Positions 1 through 8,636 of a DNA stretch of 64,000 nucleotides are shown here, one piece after another. Made by a program: the position numbers and the translations under genes. Numbering within the stretch: position 1 is the first letter of the stretch; each line of letters begins with the position of its first letter. The notes below the pieces were generated by a model, which saw only the letters and a program-made list of their open reading frames with translations, searched no databases and was not told the DNA's origin. This stretch comes from Mesobacillus maritimus (GTDB lineage Bacteria; Bacillota; Bacilli; Bacillales; Cytobacillaceae): the NCBI RefSeq assembly GCF_023715205.1, contig NZ_JAMBNR010000009.1, positions 62,001 to 126,000 on the forward strand, in the 5' to 3' direction.

Positions 1-187
1 AGGGTTCAGCGCCGTACATAGCCTCTAAAGGGACGGCACCCATTTCTTTTGCACCGTATAGATAAATGGTTCCTTCGCCAGCAACTGCTTGAGCGAGCAG
101 TCTGGCACTATCCTCAATCGAAAATTCTTCTTTTTCTTGTAATCTGTTAAACAGCCCGGTTAGCTGTGTTGTTAACATTTTTAACAT
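1..187 (-). CDS. ywjG: YwjG-like DUF2529 protein (N-terminal part, cut by window edge)
   Basis: Only the first 62 codons are inside the window. The start is ATG at 187-185 on the minus strand, preceded by a GGAGGCGA ribosome binding site. The visible protein begins MLKMLTTQLTGLFNRLQ and continues through a LAQAVAGEGTIYLYGAKE stretch, which I recognise as the DUF2529/YwjG family (probably a SIS-like sugar-phosphate-binding fold; function unknown). In B. subtilis ywjG also lies beside spo0F, so the context supports the call. It is divergent from spo0F, so 188-390 holds both promoters. Confidence 0.8.
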   Translation of the reverse strand, partial: MLKMLTTQLTGLFNRLQEKEEFSIEDSARLLAQAVAGEGTIYLYGAKEMGAVPLEAMYGAEP

Positions 188-241
188 CAAAAATCGCCTC
201 CAATTAGTGATTATAAGGGTTATCGACATGAAGGTAAAATT

Positions 242-249
242 TTCGACAA
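242..249 (-). promoter_or_regulatory. Candidate Spo0A box upstream of spo0F
   Basis: The 8-mer TTCGACAA is the exact reverse complement of the 0A-box core TTGTCGAA. It lies about 140 bp upstream of spo0F and near the divergent ywjG start. spo0F is a known Spo0A~P target in B. subtilis. An 8-mer is expected about twice by chance in 64 kb, so position and gene identity carry the call. Confidence 0.5.
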
Positions 250-269
250 TAAGTTTTGTGATTGGGAGA

Positions 270-295
270 AGGATTTTTAAAAGAAAACGCGAAAT
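270..295 (+). promoter_or_regulatory. Candidate sigma-H promoter of spo0F
   Basis: AGGATTT at 270-276 resembles the sigma-H -35 (RnAGGAwWW) and cGAAAT at 290-295 resembles the -10 (GAAT with one extra A), 13-14 nt apart. B. subtilis spo0F has a sigma-H promoter. The -10 match is imperfect. Confidence 0.4.
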
Positions 296-390
296 AATTA
301 ACTTAACTATTAATGAAGCTCGGCTCTTTTCGTTCATACTACGGAAACAGCCTTATAAGTAAAACGAAATTGATATTGGGGGAAAGCGGC

Positions 391-756
391 ATGAAACAAA
401 AAATCTTGATTGTTGACGATCAGTTTGGAATTCGCATCTTGCTTAACGAAGTGCTGCAAAAAGAAGGCTATGACACTTTTCAAGCGGCTAACGGAGTACA
501 AGCTCTTGAAATTGTAAAGGAGCATTCACCAGACTTAGTTTTACTTGATATGAAAATTCCGGGCATGGATGGAATTGAAATTTTAAAACGAATGAAAGTA
601 ATCGAAGAAGATATCCGCGTCATCATTATGACCGCGTATGGAGAGCTAGATATGATTCAGCAAGCGATGGATTTGGGAGCTTTAACCCATTTTGCAAAGC
701 CGTTTGATATTGATGATATTCGCGCGGCAGTAAAAAAGTACGCACAAGCGGTTTAA
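391..756 (+). CDS. spo0F: Sporulation phosphorelay response regulator Spo0F
   Basis: A single-domain receiver of 121 aa that takes phosphate from sporulation sensor kinases and passes it to Spo0B in the cytoplasm. The sequence shows the acidic pair D9/D10, phosphoacceptor D53 in [11 protein letters not shown], the T81 switch residue in MTAYGELDM and K103 in FAKPFD, with no output domain. It closely matches remembered B. subtilis Spo0F along its length. The ATG at 391 has a GGGGAAAG site upstream; an upstream in-frame ATG at 313 would add 26 residues unlike the family and has no good RBS. It is monocistronic, with a terminator directly downstream. Confidence 0.97.
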   Translation: MKQKILIVDDQFGIRILLNEVLQKEGYDTFQAANGVQALEIVKEHSPDLVLLDMKIPGMDGIEILKRMKVIEEDIRVIIMTAYGELDMIQQAMDLGALTHFAKPFDIDDIRAAVKKYAQAV

Positions 757-779
757 GCACTATTTATACATAATCAATG

Positions 780-809
780 AACCCGCTCTGCAATATCGAG
801 TGGGTTTTT
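780..809 (+). terminator. Intrinsic terminator of spo0F
   Basis: Stem AACCCGCTC / GAGTGGGTT (one G-U pair) followed by TTTTTG, 23 bp after the spo0F stop. Confidence 0.85.
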
Positions 810-1040
810 GAACAATTCTGATAAGTAAAAATACTGGTAGCGTTTGCTTGTGAATTTTTTATAAAACCTGTAAAAATCGGGCTTCCGAGATGGTATTTCT
901 GTCGATGTTTTGATATGATATCTAATGGATTCCATAAGATCACTCGTTTTTATTTTACGTACATAATCAACCAGATAGAGGGAAACCTTTTAATGGTAGT
1001 CTAATTGAGGCGAGACGATCTAATGAAGGAGGAAAAACAA

Positions 1041-1898
1041 ATGCCTTTAGTTTCAATGACAGAAATGCTGAAAAAAGCAAATGAAGAAGGTTATGCAGTA
1101 GGACAATTTAACCTAAATAACCTTGAGTTCACGCAAGCGATTCTTCAAGCTGCACAAGAGGAAAACTCTCCAGTTATCCTTGGTGTATCTGAAGGCGCTG
1201 GCCGATATATGGGTGGATTTAAGACCGTTGTGAAAATGGTTGAAGGTTTGCTTGAAGATTACAACATCACTGTACCAGTGGCAATTCACCTTGACCACGG
1301 TTCAAGCTTTGAAAAATGTAAAGAAGCAATCGATGCAGGATTCACTTCTGTAATGATTGACGCTTCTCACCATCCTTTCGATGAAAACGTTGAAACAACT
1401 AAGAAAGTTGTTGAGTACGCACATTCTAAGGGAGTTTCTGTTGAAGCTGAACTTGGAACAGTTGGTGGACAAGAAGATGACGTAATCGCGGAAGGTGTTA
1501 TTTACGCGGACGTTAACGAGTGTAAAGAACTTGTTGAGCGCACTGGCATCGACTGCCTAGCGCCTGCACTAGGTTCTGTACATGGTCCATACAAAGGTGA
1601 ACCAAACCTTGGATTCAAAGAAATGGAAGAAATCAACAAAGTTGCTGGTGTACCTCTAGTTCTTCATGGTGGAACTGGTATCCCAACAGCTGACATTAAA
1701 AAGTCGATTTCTTACGGTACTGCAAAGATCAACGTTAACACTGAAAACCAAATCGCTTCTGCGAAAGCTGTTCGTGAAACACTTGCAGCGAAGCCAGAAG
1801 AGTACGATCCACGTAAATACTTAGGACCTGCTCGCGATGCAATCAAAGCAACTGTTATTGGTAAAATGCGCGAATTCGGTTCTTCACAAAAAGCATAA
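1041..1898 (+). CDS. fbaA: Class II fructose-bisphosphate aldolase
   Basis: Zinc-dependent aldolase of 285 aa that interconverts fructose-1,6-bisphosphate with DHAP and glyceraldehyde-3-phosphate in glycolysis and gluconeogenesis. Visible metal and catalytic residues are D85/H86 in HLDHGSSF, H181 in SVHGPYKG and H209 in VLHGGTG. It starts [10 protein letters not shown] like B. subtilis FbaA. The ATG at 1041 has an ideal AAGGAGG site 8 nt upstream; an in-frame start at 1005 would add 12 unrelated residues. The 231-bp gap after the spo0F terminator (810-1040) must hold its promoter, but no hexamer pair there is convincing. Codon use looks biased, as expected for a highly expressed gene. Confidence 0.97.
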   Translation: MPLVSMTEMLKKANEEGYAVGQFNLNNLEFTQAILQAAQEENSPVILGVSEGAGRYMGGFKTVVKMVEGLLEDYNITVPVAIHLDHGSSFEKCKEAIDAGFTSVMIDASHHPFDENVETTKKVVEYAHSKGVSVEAELGTVGGQEDDVIAEGVIYADVNECKELVERTGIDCLAPALGSVHGPYKGEPNLGFKEMEEINKVAGVPLVLHGGTGIPTADIKKSISYGTAKINVNTENQIASAKAVRETLAAKPEEYDPRKYLGPARDAIKATVIGKMREFGSSQKA

Positions 1899-1901
1899 TT
1901 A

Positions 1902-2022
1902 GAAAAGTGGAAGCGGCTTGGTCAACTCCGACAGGCATAAGACGAACCGGAATAGAAGGCGCTTTTTGCCTTCAATTCCGGGGTGGCTTATGACCCGAGG
2001 GGTTAGCCGCTGGAGCTAGACA
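1902..2022 (+). repeat. Dispersed inverted-repeat element, copy 1
   Basis: Runs from gaaaagtggaagcggctt to gccgctggagctagacaa. The two ends are imperfect inverted complements (GCGGCTTGGTCA against the complement of CCGAGGGGTTAGCCGC). Inside is a smaller palindrome, CCGGAAT...AAGGC-GCTTTTT-GCCTT...ATTCCGG, so the whole element could fold as a cruciform or a long RNA hairpin. It carries no ORF. The same ends recur near 7592, 9451, 28624, 36752 and 58738. Confidence 0.8.
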
Positions 2023-2023
2023 A

Positions 2024-2085
2024 TAGAAAAGCGTAAGCGGCTCGTACAGCAATGGACACTAGTCGCTAGCCGCTGGAGCTAGACA
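2024..2085 (+). repeat. Dispersed inverted-repeat element, short copy 1b
   Basis: A 62-bp deleted copy directly after copy 1, from gaaaagcgtaagcggct to gccgctggagctagacag. Both ends are kept and the internal palindrome is missing. Confidence 0.75.
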
Positions 2086-2132
2086 GACATCCAAGTTAAA
2101 ACATCAATGCTTTCTTAACTAAGTACCAAGGT

Positions 2133-2157
2133 AACCGCCTTTTTTGAGGCGGTTTTC
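2133..2157 (+). terminator. Intrinsic terminator between fbaA and tal
   Basis: AACCGCC-TTTTTTGA-GGCGGTT followed by TTCC, at the end of the repeat-filled fbaA-tal gap. The tract after the stem is short, so read-through into tal is possible. Confidence 0.65.
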
Positions 2158-2206
2158 CTTCATTAAAAGGAAACTGAAAATTTTGTCGAATGGAGGCGTT
2201 TTATTT

Positions 2207-2851
2207 ATGAAGTTTTTCATTGATACAGCGAATATGGATGAGATTCGTGAAGCTCATGCACTTGGAATCGTTGCTGGTGTGACAACGAACCCGTCGTTAG
2301 TGGCAAAAGAAAAGAATGTAAGTTTTCATGATCGTCTAAAGGAAATTACGGAATTGGTTCCTGGATCAGTTAGTGCTGAGGTTATTGCGCTGGATGCAGA
2401 AGGAATGATTAAAGAAGGTCGTGAGCTTGCGGCGATTGCTCCGAACATTACGGTTAAAGTTCCAATGACTCCCGAAGGACTTAAAGCGGTTTCAACATTT
2501 GCGAAAGAAGGAATCAAAACAAATGTGACGTTGATTTTCAGTGCCAACCAAGCGTTATTAGCTGCGCGAGCAGGGGCAACCTATGTATCTCCTTTTCTAG
2601 GAAGATTGGATGATATCGGACATAACGGCATGGATTTGGTCTCTACGATTGCGGATATTTTTGCCATCCATGGAATTGAAACCGAAATCATTGCGGCTTC
2701 AATACGTCATCCACAGCATGTAACGGATGCAGCTCTTCAAGGAGCGCATATTGCAACCATTCCTTATAAAGTGATTATGCAATTATTTAAGCATCCTTTA
2801 ACAGATAAAGGGATTGAAGCGTTTCTAGCAGACTGGGAAAAACGAGCTTAA
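2207..2851 (+). CDS. tal: Transaldolase (TalC/MipB-type)
   Basis: Short-form transaldolase of 214 aa from the pentose phosphate pathway, transferring a dihydroxyacetone unit from sedoheptulose-7-phosphate or fructose-6-phosphate to an aldose acceptor. It starts [16 protein letters not shown], and the Schiff-base lysine is K84 in ITVKVPMT. Length matches the ~212-215 aa family (ywjH in B. subtilis). The ATG at 2207 has TGGAGGCG upstream; an in-frame start at 2144 lies inside the terminator hairpin and is unlikely. It follows fbaA as in B. subtilis. Confidence 0.95.
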   Translation: MKFFIDTANMDEIREAHALGIVAGVTTNPSLVAKEKNVSFHDRLKEITELVPGSVSAEVIALDAEGMIKEGRELAAIAPNITVKVPMTPEGLKAVSTFAKEGIKTNVTLIFSANQALLAARAGATYVSPFLGRLDDIGHNGMDLVSTIADIFAIHGIETEIIAASIRHPQHVTDAALQGAHIATIPYKVIMQLFKHPLTDKGIEAFLADWEKRA

Positions 2852-2968
2852 TAAAAGATTCTTTGCCCACTCACACTCAAATTCGTGTAAGATAAGAATT
2901 GTAGGAATCATACGGTCTATTATTATAATTTCATCATTCTTTGTAAATAATGCATAATGCAAGCTAGC

Positions 2969-2996
2969 AGGGCTTTTCTCTTTAGGGACAAGCCCT
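2969..2996 (+). promoter_or_regulatory. Leader hairpin upstream of murA2
   Basis: AGGGCTT (2969-2975) pairs with AAGCCCT (2990-2996) across a 14-nt loop, about 55 nt before the murA2 start. A perfect TATAAT lies at 2934-2939 without a good -35. There is no U-tract, so this is a leader structure rather than a terminator. Role unknown. Confidence 0.4.
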
Positions 2997-3050
2997 TATG
3001 CATGGAACTAAACAGAAGATTGCACATCACGGCTTAGAAGGGAGTCAAGT

Positions 3051-4337
3051 ATGGAAAAACTTAAAATTGCAGGTGGGTACCCGTTAAAGGGAACAGTTCG
3101 GATTAGTGGAGCTAAGAATAGCGCAGTTGCGTTGATTCCCGCAACCATACTAGCCGAATCGCCTGTGACGATTGAAGGTTTGCCAGATATTTCCGACGTC
3201 CATATTTTAAAAGACTTATTACAGGAAATCGGTGGTTCTGCTACATTTTCAGAAAATGAAATGACGGTGGATCCTTCTACGATGATTTCCATGCCTTTGC
3301 CGAACGGAAAAGTGAAGAAACTTCGTGCTTCCTACTATTTAATGGGGGCGATGCTCGGCCGTTTTAAAAAGGCTGTCATTGGGTTGCCGGGAGGCTGTTT
3401 CTTAGGACCAAGACCGATTGATCAACATATCAAAGGGTTCGAGGCGCTAGGAGCAAAAGTAACCAATGAACAAGGTGCGATTTATTTACGGGCCGATGAG
3501 CTACGAGGGGCTCGAATTTACCTTGATGTCGTCAGTGTTGGGGCGACAATTAATATTATGCTTGCTGCCGTTCGTGCAAAAGGCAGAACAATCATAGAAA
3601 ACGCCGCGAAGGAACCGGAGATTATTGATGTTGCCACACTACTTAGCAATATGGGGGCAAAAATCAAAGGTGCCGGTACCGATGTGATCCGCATTGACGG
3701 AGTCGACGAGCTTCATGGCTGTCGACACACCATTATTCCTGACCGAATTGAAGCAGGTACATATATGATTTTAGCTGCTGCGGTAGGTCAAGGAATCCTC
3801 ATTGACAATGTCATTCCACTTCATCTTGAATCATTGATCGCAAAGCTGAAAGAGATGGGCGTACCAATTGAGTCAAAAGATGACCAAGTGTTTGTTGGCC
3901 AAGCTGAAGGCTTTAAAGCCGTCGATATCAAAACACTCGTTTATCCAGGTTTTCCAACAGATTTACAACAGCCGTTAACGTCGCTTTTAACTCAAGCAGA
4001 AGGGTCAAGTGTTGTGACGGACACCATTTATGGTGCTCGGTTTAAGCATATTGATGAACTGCGAAGAATGAATGCGACGATTAAGGTTGAAGGGCGTTCG
4101 GCGATTATCAACGGACCGACTAAGCTTCAAGGTGCGAAGGTGAAAGCAAGTGACTTACGAGCTGGAGCAGCACTTGTTATCGCTGGGTTACTAGCTGAAG
4201 GGGTTACTGAAATCACAGGTTTGGAGCATATTGACCGTGGTTATAGCCATCTTGTGGAAAAGCTGAATGGACTAGGTGCAACCGCTTGGCGAGAAAAGCT
4301 GACAAAAGAAGAACAAGAACAAATGAAAAATGCATAA
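3051..4337 (+). CDS. murZ: UDP-N-acetylglucosamine 1-carboxyvinyltransferase (second isozyme, MurAB/MurZ)
   Basis: Catalyses the first committed step of peptidoglycan synthesis, transferring enolpyruvate from PEP to UDP-GlcNAc in the cytosol. 428 aa, full length, with the EPSP-synthase-like fold. The PEP-binding catalytic cysteine, also the fosfomycin target, is C116 in [14 protein letters not shown]22/N23 of SGAKNS are present. The ATG at 3051 has GAAGGGAG upstream. The tal-murZ-glpX order is that of B. subtilis murAB; the other isozyme is at 44658. The C-terminus is Glu/Lys-rich ([11 protein letters not shown]). Confidence 0.95.
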   Translation: MEKLKIAGGYPLKGTVRISGAKNSAVALIPATILAESPVTIEGLPDISDVHILKDLLQEIGGSATFSENEMTVDPSTMISMPLPNGKVKKLRASYYLMGAMLGRFKKAVIGLPGGCFLGPRPIDQHIKGFEALGAKVTNEQGAIYLRADELRGARIYLDVVSVGATINIMLAAVRAKGRTIIENAAKEPEIIDVATLLSNMGAKIKGAGTDVIRIDGVDELHGCRHTIIPDRIEAGTYMILAAAVGQGILIDNVIPLHLESLIAKLKEMGVPIESKDDQVFVGQAEGFKAVDIKTLVYPGFPTDLQQPLTSLLTQAEGSSVVTDTIYGARFKHIDELRRMNATIKVEGRSAIINGPTKLQGAKVKASDLRAGAALVIAGLLAEGVTEITGLEHIDRGYSHLVEKLNGLGATAWREKLTKEEQEQMKNA

Positions 4338-4427
4338 AGCAGCAGACAGGTAGATGCAGTAAGATAGAGATAGAAACATCGTAAACAATCTGGGGTTTTG
4401 TTAAAACGAGGATCGAGGGTGAAACCG

Positions 4428-5390
4428 ATGGAGAGAAGTTTATCAATGGAGCTCGTCCGTGTTACTGAAGCAGCTGCTTTATCATCTGGTCGCTGGATGG
4501 GCCGCGGGAAAAAAGACGAAGCAGATGGCGCTGCTACGGAAGCAATGAGGGATGTTTTTGATACGGTGCCGATGAAAGGTACAGTCGTCATCGGTGAAGG
4601 GGAAATGGATGAAGCGCCAATGCTTTATATTGGCGAAAAGCTTGGAACCGGTTATGGTCCACGTGTAGATGTCGCGGTTGACCCTGTTGAAGGAACCGAA
4701 ATCGTTGCATCAGGTGGCTGGAACGCGCTAGCGGTTTTAGCTGTTGCGGACCATGGGAACCTATTGCATGCACCAGATATGTATATGGATAAAATTGCAG
4801 TAGGGCCGGAAGCGGTAGGCAAAATTGATATCAATGCCTCTGTGCTAGATAACCTCAAAGCGGTTGCGAAAGCGAAAAACAAAGATATGGAAGATGTGGT
4901 CGCAACGGTTTTAAATCGTGAGCGTCATGAACATATTATTCAACAAATCCGCGAAGCTGGTGCCCGTATCAAGTTAATTGATAACGGGGACGTTGCAGGA
5001 GCCATTAACACAGCCTTTGATTTCACCGGAGTGGATATCTTGTTTGGAATTGGCGGGGCACCTGAAGGAGTGATCGCCGCTGTTGCGCTGAAATGCCTTG
5101 GTGGAGAACTTCAAGGTCGCTTGGTGCCGCAAAATGATGCAGAAGTAGAACGTTGCATTAAAATGGGCATCGACGTAAACAAAGTTTTACGCATGGAAGA
5201 CCTTGTGAGAGGCGATGACGCCATCTTTGCAGCGACAGGAATAACAGATGGCGAAATGCTGAAAGGTGTACAATACAAAGGTAGCATCGCCACAACTCAT
5301 TCGCTTGTTATGCGTGCGAAATCAGGAACGGTTCGTTTTGTTGAAGGGCAGCATAGTTTGAATAAAAAGCCGAACCTCGTAATTAAATAA
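4428..5390 (+). CDS. glpX: Class II fructose-1,6-bisphosphatase GlpX
   Basis: Metal-dependent phosphatase of 320 aa that converts fructose-1,6-bisphosphate to fructose-6-phosphate in gluconeogenesis. It starts [20 protein letters not shown]. Visible motifs are the [12 protein letters not shown] stretch and the metal-binding DPVEGT (more commonly DPLEGTN, so one residue differs). Start chosen at 4428 with GAGGGTG upstream and by homology; in-frame ATG/TTG codons further upstream add residues foreign to the family. It follows murZ with a 90-bp gap and probably shares its transcript. Confidence 0.94.
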   Translation: MERSLSMELVRVTEAAALSSGRWMGRGKKDEADGAATEAMRDVFDTVPMKGTVVIGEGEMDEAPMLYIGEKLGTGYGPRVDVAVDPVEGTEIVASGGWNALAVLAVADHGNLLHAPDMYMDKIAVGPEAVGKIDINASVLDNLKAVAKAKNKDMEDVVATVLNRERHEHIIQQIREAGARIKLIDNGDVAGAINTAFDFTGVDILFGIGGAPEGVIAAVALKCLGGELQGRLVPQNDAEVERCIKMGIDVNKVLRMEDLVRGDDAIFAATGITDGEMLKGVQYKGSIATTHSLVMRAKSGTVRFVEGQHSLNKKPNLVIK

Positions 5391-5453
5391 TTTTTACCAT
5401 TTAAGAGATTTCAATTAGAGAAGCTTTCTAGTTGAATATCAATCGTTTTAAAA

Positions 5454-5490
5454 AAGCAACTTGGTAGGAAAGGGACCTTCCAAGTTGCTT
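5454..5490. terminator. Strong hairpin between glpX and rho, terminator-like on the minus strand
   Basis: An 11-bp perfect stem AAGCAACTTGG / CCAAGTTGCTT with a 15-nt loop. On the + strand it is followed by CATAATAAAA, a poor U-tract. On the minus strand it is followed by TTTTTAAAAC, a better one. It may end glpX transcripts or act as a barrier to antisense transcription. Confidence 0.6.
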
Positions 5491-5507
5491 CATAATAAAA
5501 ATTAGCA

Positions 5508-5537
5508 TTGATTCGATTGAGAGAAATAGGGTACAAT
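5508..5537 (+). promoter_or_regulatory. Sigma-A promoter of rho
   Basis: TTGATT (5508-5513), 18-nt spacer, TACAAT (5532-5537). This places the start about 140 nt before the rho start codon and leaves a long leader. Confidence 0.65.
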
Positions 5538-5686
5538 GAACAATATTTTAAAAAGATCTTCGATCGACTGCTTTTCAGAATACTCTTCTTACAATCTTCA
5601 GTAGAATTCATTTCTTCTTTTTCCATCCATAGTTTTACATTCACATATTGGAGGAAAACGAAATACTTATTAGGTGTGGTGACGAC

Positions 5687-6964
5687 ATGGAAGTCAATAT
5701 TTCGAGTTTAGAAAATATGAAATTAAAAGAGCTCTACGAATTAGCTCGTGAATACAAAGTTTCTTACTACAGCAAGTTATCAAAAAAGGAACTGATTTTT
5801 GCAATTTTAAAAGCGAGAGCAGAACGCCAAGGCTACTTTTTTATGGAAGGCGTCTTGGAAATTATTCAGTCGGAGGGCTTCGGGTTCTTACGTCCGATTA
5901 ACTACTCCCCAAGTTCTGAAGATATTTATATTTCTGCATCGCAAATCCGCCGTTTTGACCTTCGCAATGGGGACAAGGTTTCTGGTAAAGTTCGTCCGCC
6001 AAAGGAAAACGAACGCTATTTTGGATTGCTTCAAGTTGAATTAGTCAATGGAGATGACCCTGAGACTGCGAAGGAGCGCGTCCACTTCCCTGGACTTACT
6101 CCACTTTATCCTGACCGCCAAATGAAGCTTGAAACTACGCCAAGGCATATTTCAACACGCATTATGGACTTGTTGGCTCCGGTTGGTTTTGGACAGCGTG
6201 GTTTGATTGTGGCACCACCAAAGGCTGGGAAAACAATGCTGATCAAAGAAATTGCCAACAGCATTACGACGAATCACCCTGATGCAGAATTGATCGTGTT
6301 GTTAATCGATGAGCGACCAGAGGAAGTAACCGATATTGAACGTTCCGTGCAAGGCGATGTCGTTAGCTCGACGTTTGATGAGGTTCCTGAAAACCATATT
6401 AAAGTGGCGGAGCTAGTGCTTGAACGCGCAATGCGTTTAGTAGAACATAAGCGAGATGTAGTCATTCTGATGGATAGTATTACGCGTCTGGCTCGTGCGT
6501 ATAACTTGGTGATTCCGCCAAGTGGCCGTACGCTATCCGGGGGGATTGACCCGGCTGCGTTCCACCGTCCAAAGCGTTTCTTTGGGGCAGCTCGTAATAT
6601 TGAAGAGGGTGGTAGTTTAACCATTCTTGCAACAGCGCTAGTTGATACAGGTTCCCGGATGGATGACGTTATTTACGAAGAATTCAAGGGAACAGGAAAC
6701 ATGGAACTGCACTTGGATCGTGCGCTTGCAGAACGACGCATCTTCCCGGCGCTCGATATTCGTCGCTCTGGAACGCGAAAAGAAGAATTGCTTATTCCGA
6801 AAGAGCATCTTGATAAGCTTTGGGCGATTCGCAAAAGCTTATCAGATTCCCCAGACTTTGCAGAAAAGTTCTTGCGTCGTTTAAAACAAACCAAGTCAAA
6901 CGAAGAGTTTTTCGCGATGTTGACGGAAGAAATGAAGGCTGGAAATAAACGCGTACTTTCTTAA
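5687..6964 (+). CDS. rho: Transcription termination factor Rho
   Basis: Hexameric RNA-dependent ATPase/helicase of 425 aa that ends untranslated and antisense transcription. Domains in order: Rho N-domain (about 5-45), cold-shock-like primary RNA-binding domain (about 52-125, with GFGFLR), and a RecA-type ATPase with P-loop APPKAGKT at 176-183, Walker B VILMDS and the Q-loop/R-loop region. It is near-identical to remembered B. subtilis Rho. The ATG at 5687 ([10 protein letters not shown]) has AGGTG upstream. A TTG at 5648 is in frame but lacks an RBS. The spaced promoter and hairpin upstream would allow leader-based autoregulation, which is inferred only. Confidence 0.97.
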   Translation: MEVNISSLENMKLKELYELAREYKVSYYSKLSKKELIFAILKARAERQGYFFMEGVLEIIQSEGFGFLRPINYSPSSEDIYISASQIRRFDLRNGDKVSGKVRPPKENERYFGLLQVELVNGDDPETAKERVHFPGLTPLYPDRQMKLETTPRHISTRIMDLLAPVGFGQRGLIVAPPKAGKTMLIKEIANSITTNHPDAELIVLLIDERPEEVTDIERSVQGDVVSSTFDEVPENHIKVAELVLERAMRLVEHKRDVVILMDSITRLARAYNLVIPPSGRTLSGGIDPAAFHRPKRFFGAARNIEEGGSLTILATALVDTGSRMDDVIYEEFKGTGNMELHLDRALAERRIFPALDIRRSGTRKEELLIPKEHLDKLWAIRKSLSDSPDFAEKFLRRLKQTKSNEEFFAMLTEEMKAGNKRVLS

Positions 6965-7086
6965 TTTCTGAATGTTCTATAGGATAGGGCGCACATTTTG
7001 AATGGGCTTGCTGGTGACTAGATTAGCGTCTAGGAACTCATGCTATTCTATTAGAAATATTGGAAATTATTGAGGGAAAAACACGC

Positions 7087-7115
7087 TTGATAAATATGAA
7101 TAGCCTTGCTATAAT
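7087..7115 (+). promoter_or_regulatory. Strong sigma-A promoter of rpmE
   Basis: TTGATA (7087-7092), 17-nt spacer, perfect TATAAT (7110-7115). Among the best consensus promoters in the window, fitting a ribosomal protein gene. Confidence 0.85.
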
Positions 7116-7142
7116 AACAACAGTGTGTTTTTAGATTATCTA

Positions 7143-7160
7143 GGCACAGAGTTTTGTGCC
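7143..7160 (+). promoter_or_regulatory. rpmE leader hairpin
   Basis: GGCACA-GAGTTT-TGTGCC near the 5' end of the ~95-nt rpmE leader, about 20 nt after the predicted start. Leaders upstream of L31 genes have been proposed as autoregulatory in several bacterial groups. I cannot match this one to a defined class by eye. Confidence 0.45.
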
Positions 7161-7215
7161 CCAGAATATAACTCTGTTTCAGCAAATGATTCAGGGCAAA
7201 AGGAGATGACAAGGA

Positions 7216-7425
7216 ATGAAGACAGGAATTCATCCTAACTACAAGACAATTACGGTGACTTGCGCATGCGGTAACACTTTCGAAACTGGTTCTGTAAAGA
7301 ACGAGATTAAAGTTGAAACATGCTCTGAGTGCCATCCATTCTATACAGGACGTCAAAAGTTTGCTGAAGCTGGTGGACGTGTAGACCGCTTCAACAAGAA
7401 ATACGGCCTTAAGAATAACCAATAA
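7216..7425 (+). CDS. rpmE: 50S ribosomal protein L31, zinc-binding form
   Basis: 69 aa. It carries the four zinc-ligand cysteines of the C+ form: C16 and C18 in TCACGN, C36 and C39 in ETCSECHPF. This is the zinc-replete isoform; a zinc-free paralogue (YtiA-type), if present, is outside the window. ATG at 7216 with an AAAGGAGATGAC site. It is monocistronic, with a strong promoter, a leader hairpin and two hairpins downstream. Confidence 0.97.
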   Translation: MKTGIHPNYKTITVTCACGNTFETGSVKNEIKVETCSECHPFYTGRQKFAEAGGRVDRFNKKYGLKNNQ

Positions 7426-7508
7426 TTCAAATAAGGCAGCGGCGCAAATTAGGGCCAGCTGATGATCTCATTCTTTGACGTCAACAGTTGGTTCCAGAGC
7501 GCTGCAGC

Positions 7509-7530
7509 TAGGAAACATTGATGTTTCCTA
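7509..7530 (+). terminator. First hairpin after rpmE
   Basis: TAGGAAACA-TTGA-TGTTTCCTA, a perfect 9-bp stem, followed by TTTTAAATTT. It may be an auxiliary terminator or a remnant of a degenerate dispersed repeat that occupies 7429-7515. Confidence 0.5.
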
Positions 7531-7546
7531 TTTTAAATTTGAAAAG

Positions 7547-7583
7547 AGCAGGCAAGAAGCAACATCACTTGCCTGCTTTTTAT
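7547..7583 (+). terminator. Intrinsic terminator of rpmE
   Basis: AGCAGGCAAG / CTTGCCTGCT, a 10-bp perfect stem, followed by TTTTTATTTC. The strongest terminator in the 532-bp rpmE-tdk gap, which otherwise holds repeats and the tdk promoter. Confidence 0.85.
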
Positions 7584-7591
7584 TTCGGTCT

Positions 7592-7827
7592 GAAAAGCGG
7601 AGGCGCCCTGGTCAGCGGCGTATGGCCTGGAGCTCTCCAACTGAGATAAGACTTTTCTTTGGGCTTTAGCCCTTAGAAAAGTCAATCGGGTTCTTACTGG
7701 CAGTTATGAAATTACTGCCAGTTGAACGGGATAAAGGAAACACGAAGAGCCGGAGGCGATTCGATGTTGACTTATTGTAGGGCGGAGAGGGAAGGACACT
7801 AGCCGCTAGGGCGCTGGAGCTAGACAA
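7592..7827 (+). repeat. Dispersed inverted-repeat element, long copy 2
   Basis: Begins gaaaagcggaggcgccctgg and ends gcgctggagctagacaa. It is longer than the other copies because the interior carries two further palindromes: GACTTTTCT...AGAAAAGTC (about 7651-7682) and ACTGGCAGT...ACTGCCAGT (about 7697-7723). No ORF. Confidence 0.7.
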
Positions 7828-7829
7828 AT

Positions 7830-7890
7830 GAAAAGCGGAGGCGCCCTGGTCAGGAGGTATATAGCCTGGATCAGGTGGCGCTTTCTTAAA
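7830..7890 (+). repeat. Dispersed inverted-repeat element, truncated copy 2b
   Basis: Begins gaaaagcggaggcgccctggtc and ends near aggtggcgctttctt. The ends GGCGCC / GGTGGCGC are complementary but the usual GCTAGACAA end is missing. Confidence 0.6.
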
Positions 7891-7892
7891 AA

Positions 7893-7922
7893 TAGACACC
7901 CCTGAATTGGGGACTCTATAAG
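7893..7922 (+). promoter_or_regulatory. Candidate sigma-A promoter of tdk
   Basis: TAGACA (7893-7898), 18-nt spacer, TATAAG (7917-7922); each hexamer is one base from consensus. The spacer holds a small CCCC-TGAATT-GGGG palindrome. Confidence 0.55.
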
Positions 7923-7957
7923 TAAACTGTGATTGTAAGGAAGGAGAGGCCGTGTCT

Positions 7958-8581
7958 ATGTATGTGATGAAGCACAGCGGCTGGATTGAAATTATCTGCG
8001 GCAGCATGTTTTCAGGCAAATCGGAGGAACTGATCCGCCGTGTGAGAAGAACTCAATTTGCCAAGCAAAAACTTGCTGTTTTTAAACCGTTAATTGATAA
8101 CCGCTATAGTGAAGAGGCCGTCGTGTCTCATAATGGGACAAGCGTAATCGCCAAACCTGTAGCGAAATCGACTGATATTTTTCAGCATATTGATTCGGAC
8201 ATCGAGGTCATTGCCATCGATGAAGTTCAGTTTTTTGATGAAGAAATCGTTCAAGTAGCTCAGCATCTTGCCAATAGTGGACACCGCGTCATTCTTGCTG
8301 GGTTGGACCAAGACTTCCGTGGTGAACCTTTTGGGCAAATGCCAGCGCTAATGGCAGTTGCCGAACAAGTGACAAAACTCCAGGCTGTGTGTGCTGTCTG
8401 CGGTTCGCCTGCAAGCCGAACTCAGCGTCTCATAAATGATAAACCGGCCTCTTATGATGATCCCGTCATCCTCGTCGGCGCATCGGAATCATATGAACCT
8501 CGTTGCCGACACCATCATGAAGTGCCAAGAGCACCCCGTGTTCATCTAGAAAACACTTCAAAAACAGATAGCTTAGCATAA
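7958..8581 (+). CDS. tdk: Thymidine kinase (TK1-like)
   Basis: ATP-dependent phosphorylation of thymidine in pyrimidine salvage. 207 aa. The P-loop is [11 protein letters not shown] (residues 15-25), then AIDEVQFF (Walker B and catalytic Glu), DFRGEPF, and a zinc site formed by CAVCG and the C-terminal CRHHHE. ATG at 7958 gives MYVMKHSGW, matching B. subtilis MYIMKQSGW. A GTG six bases earlier (7952) is also in frame; the AAGGAGAGG site at 7941-7949 lies between ideal distances for the two. Confidence 0.95.
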   Translation: MYVMKHSGWIEIICGSMFSGKSEELIRRVRRTQFAKQKLAVFKPLIDNRYSEEAVVSHNGTSVIAKPVAKSTDIFQHIDSDIEVIAIDEVQFFDEEIVQVAQHLANSGHRVILAGLDQDFRGEPFGQMPALMAVAEQVTKLQAVCAVCGSPASRTQRLINDKPASYDDPVILVGASESYEPRCRHHHEVPRAPRVHLENTSKTDSLA

Positions 8582-8589
8582 AAATGAGA

Positions 8590-8623
8590 AACCAGCTTCT
8601 TTTTTTGAAGGAGCTGGTTTTTT
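8590..8623 (+). terminator. Intrinsic terminator of tdk
   Basis: AACCAGCT / AGCTGGTT stem followed by TTTTTTG, immediately after the stop. Confidence 0.85.
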
Positions 8624-8636
8624 GTATTGGTCGGTA

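Noticed and set aside
2183-2190. Exact 0A-box core before tal
   Set aside because: About two exact 8-mers are expected by chance in 64 kb; position overlaps the RBS region and tal is not a known Spo0A target.
7475-7669. 64-codon ORF after rpmE
   Set aside because: It runs through the rpmE terminator and repeat sequence, has no RBS and resembles no protein.
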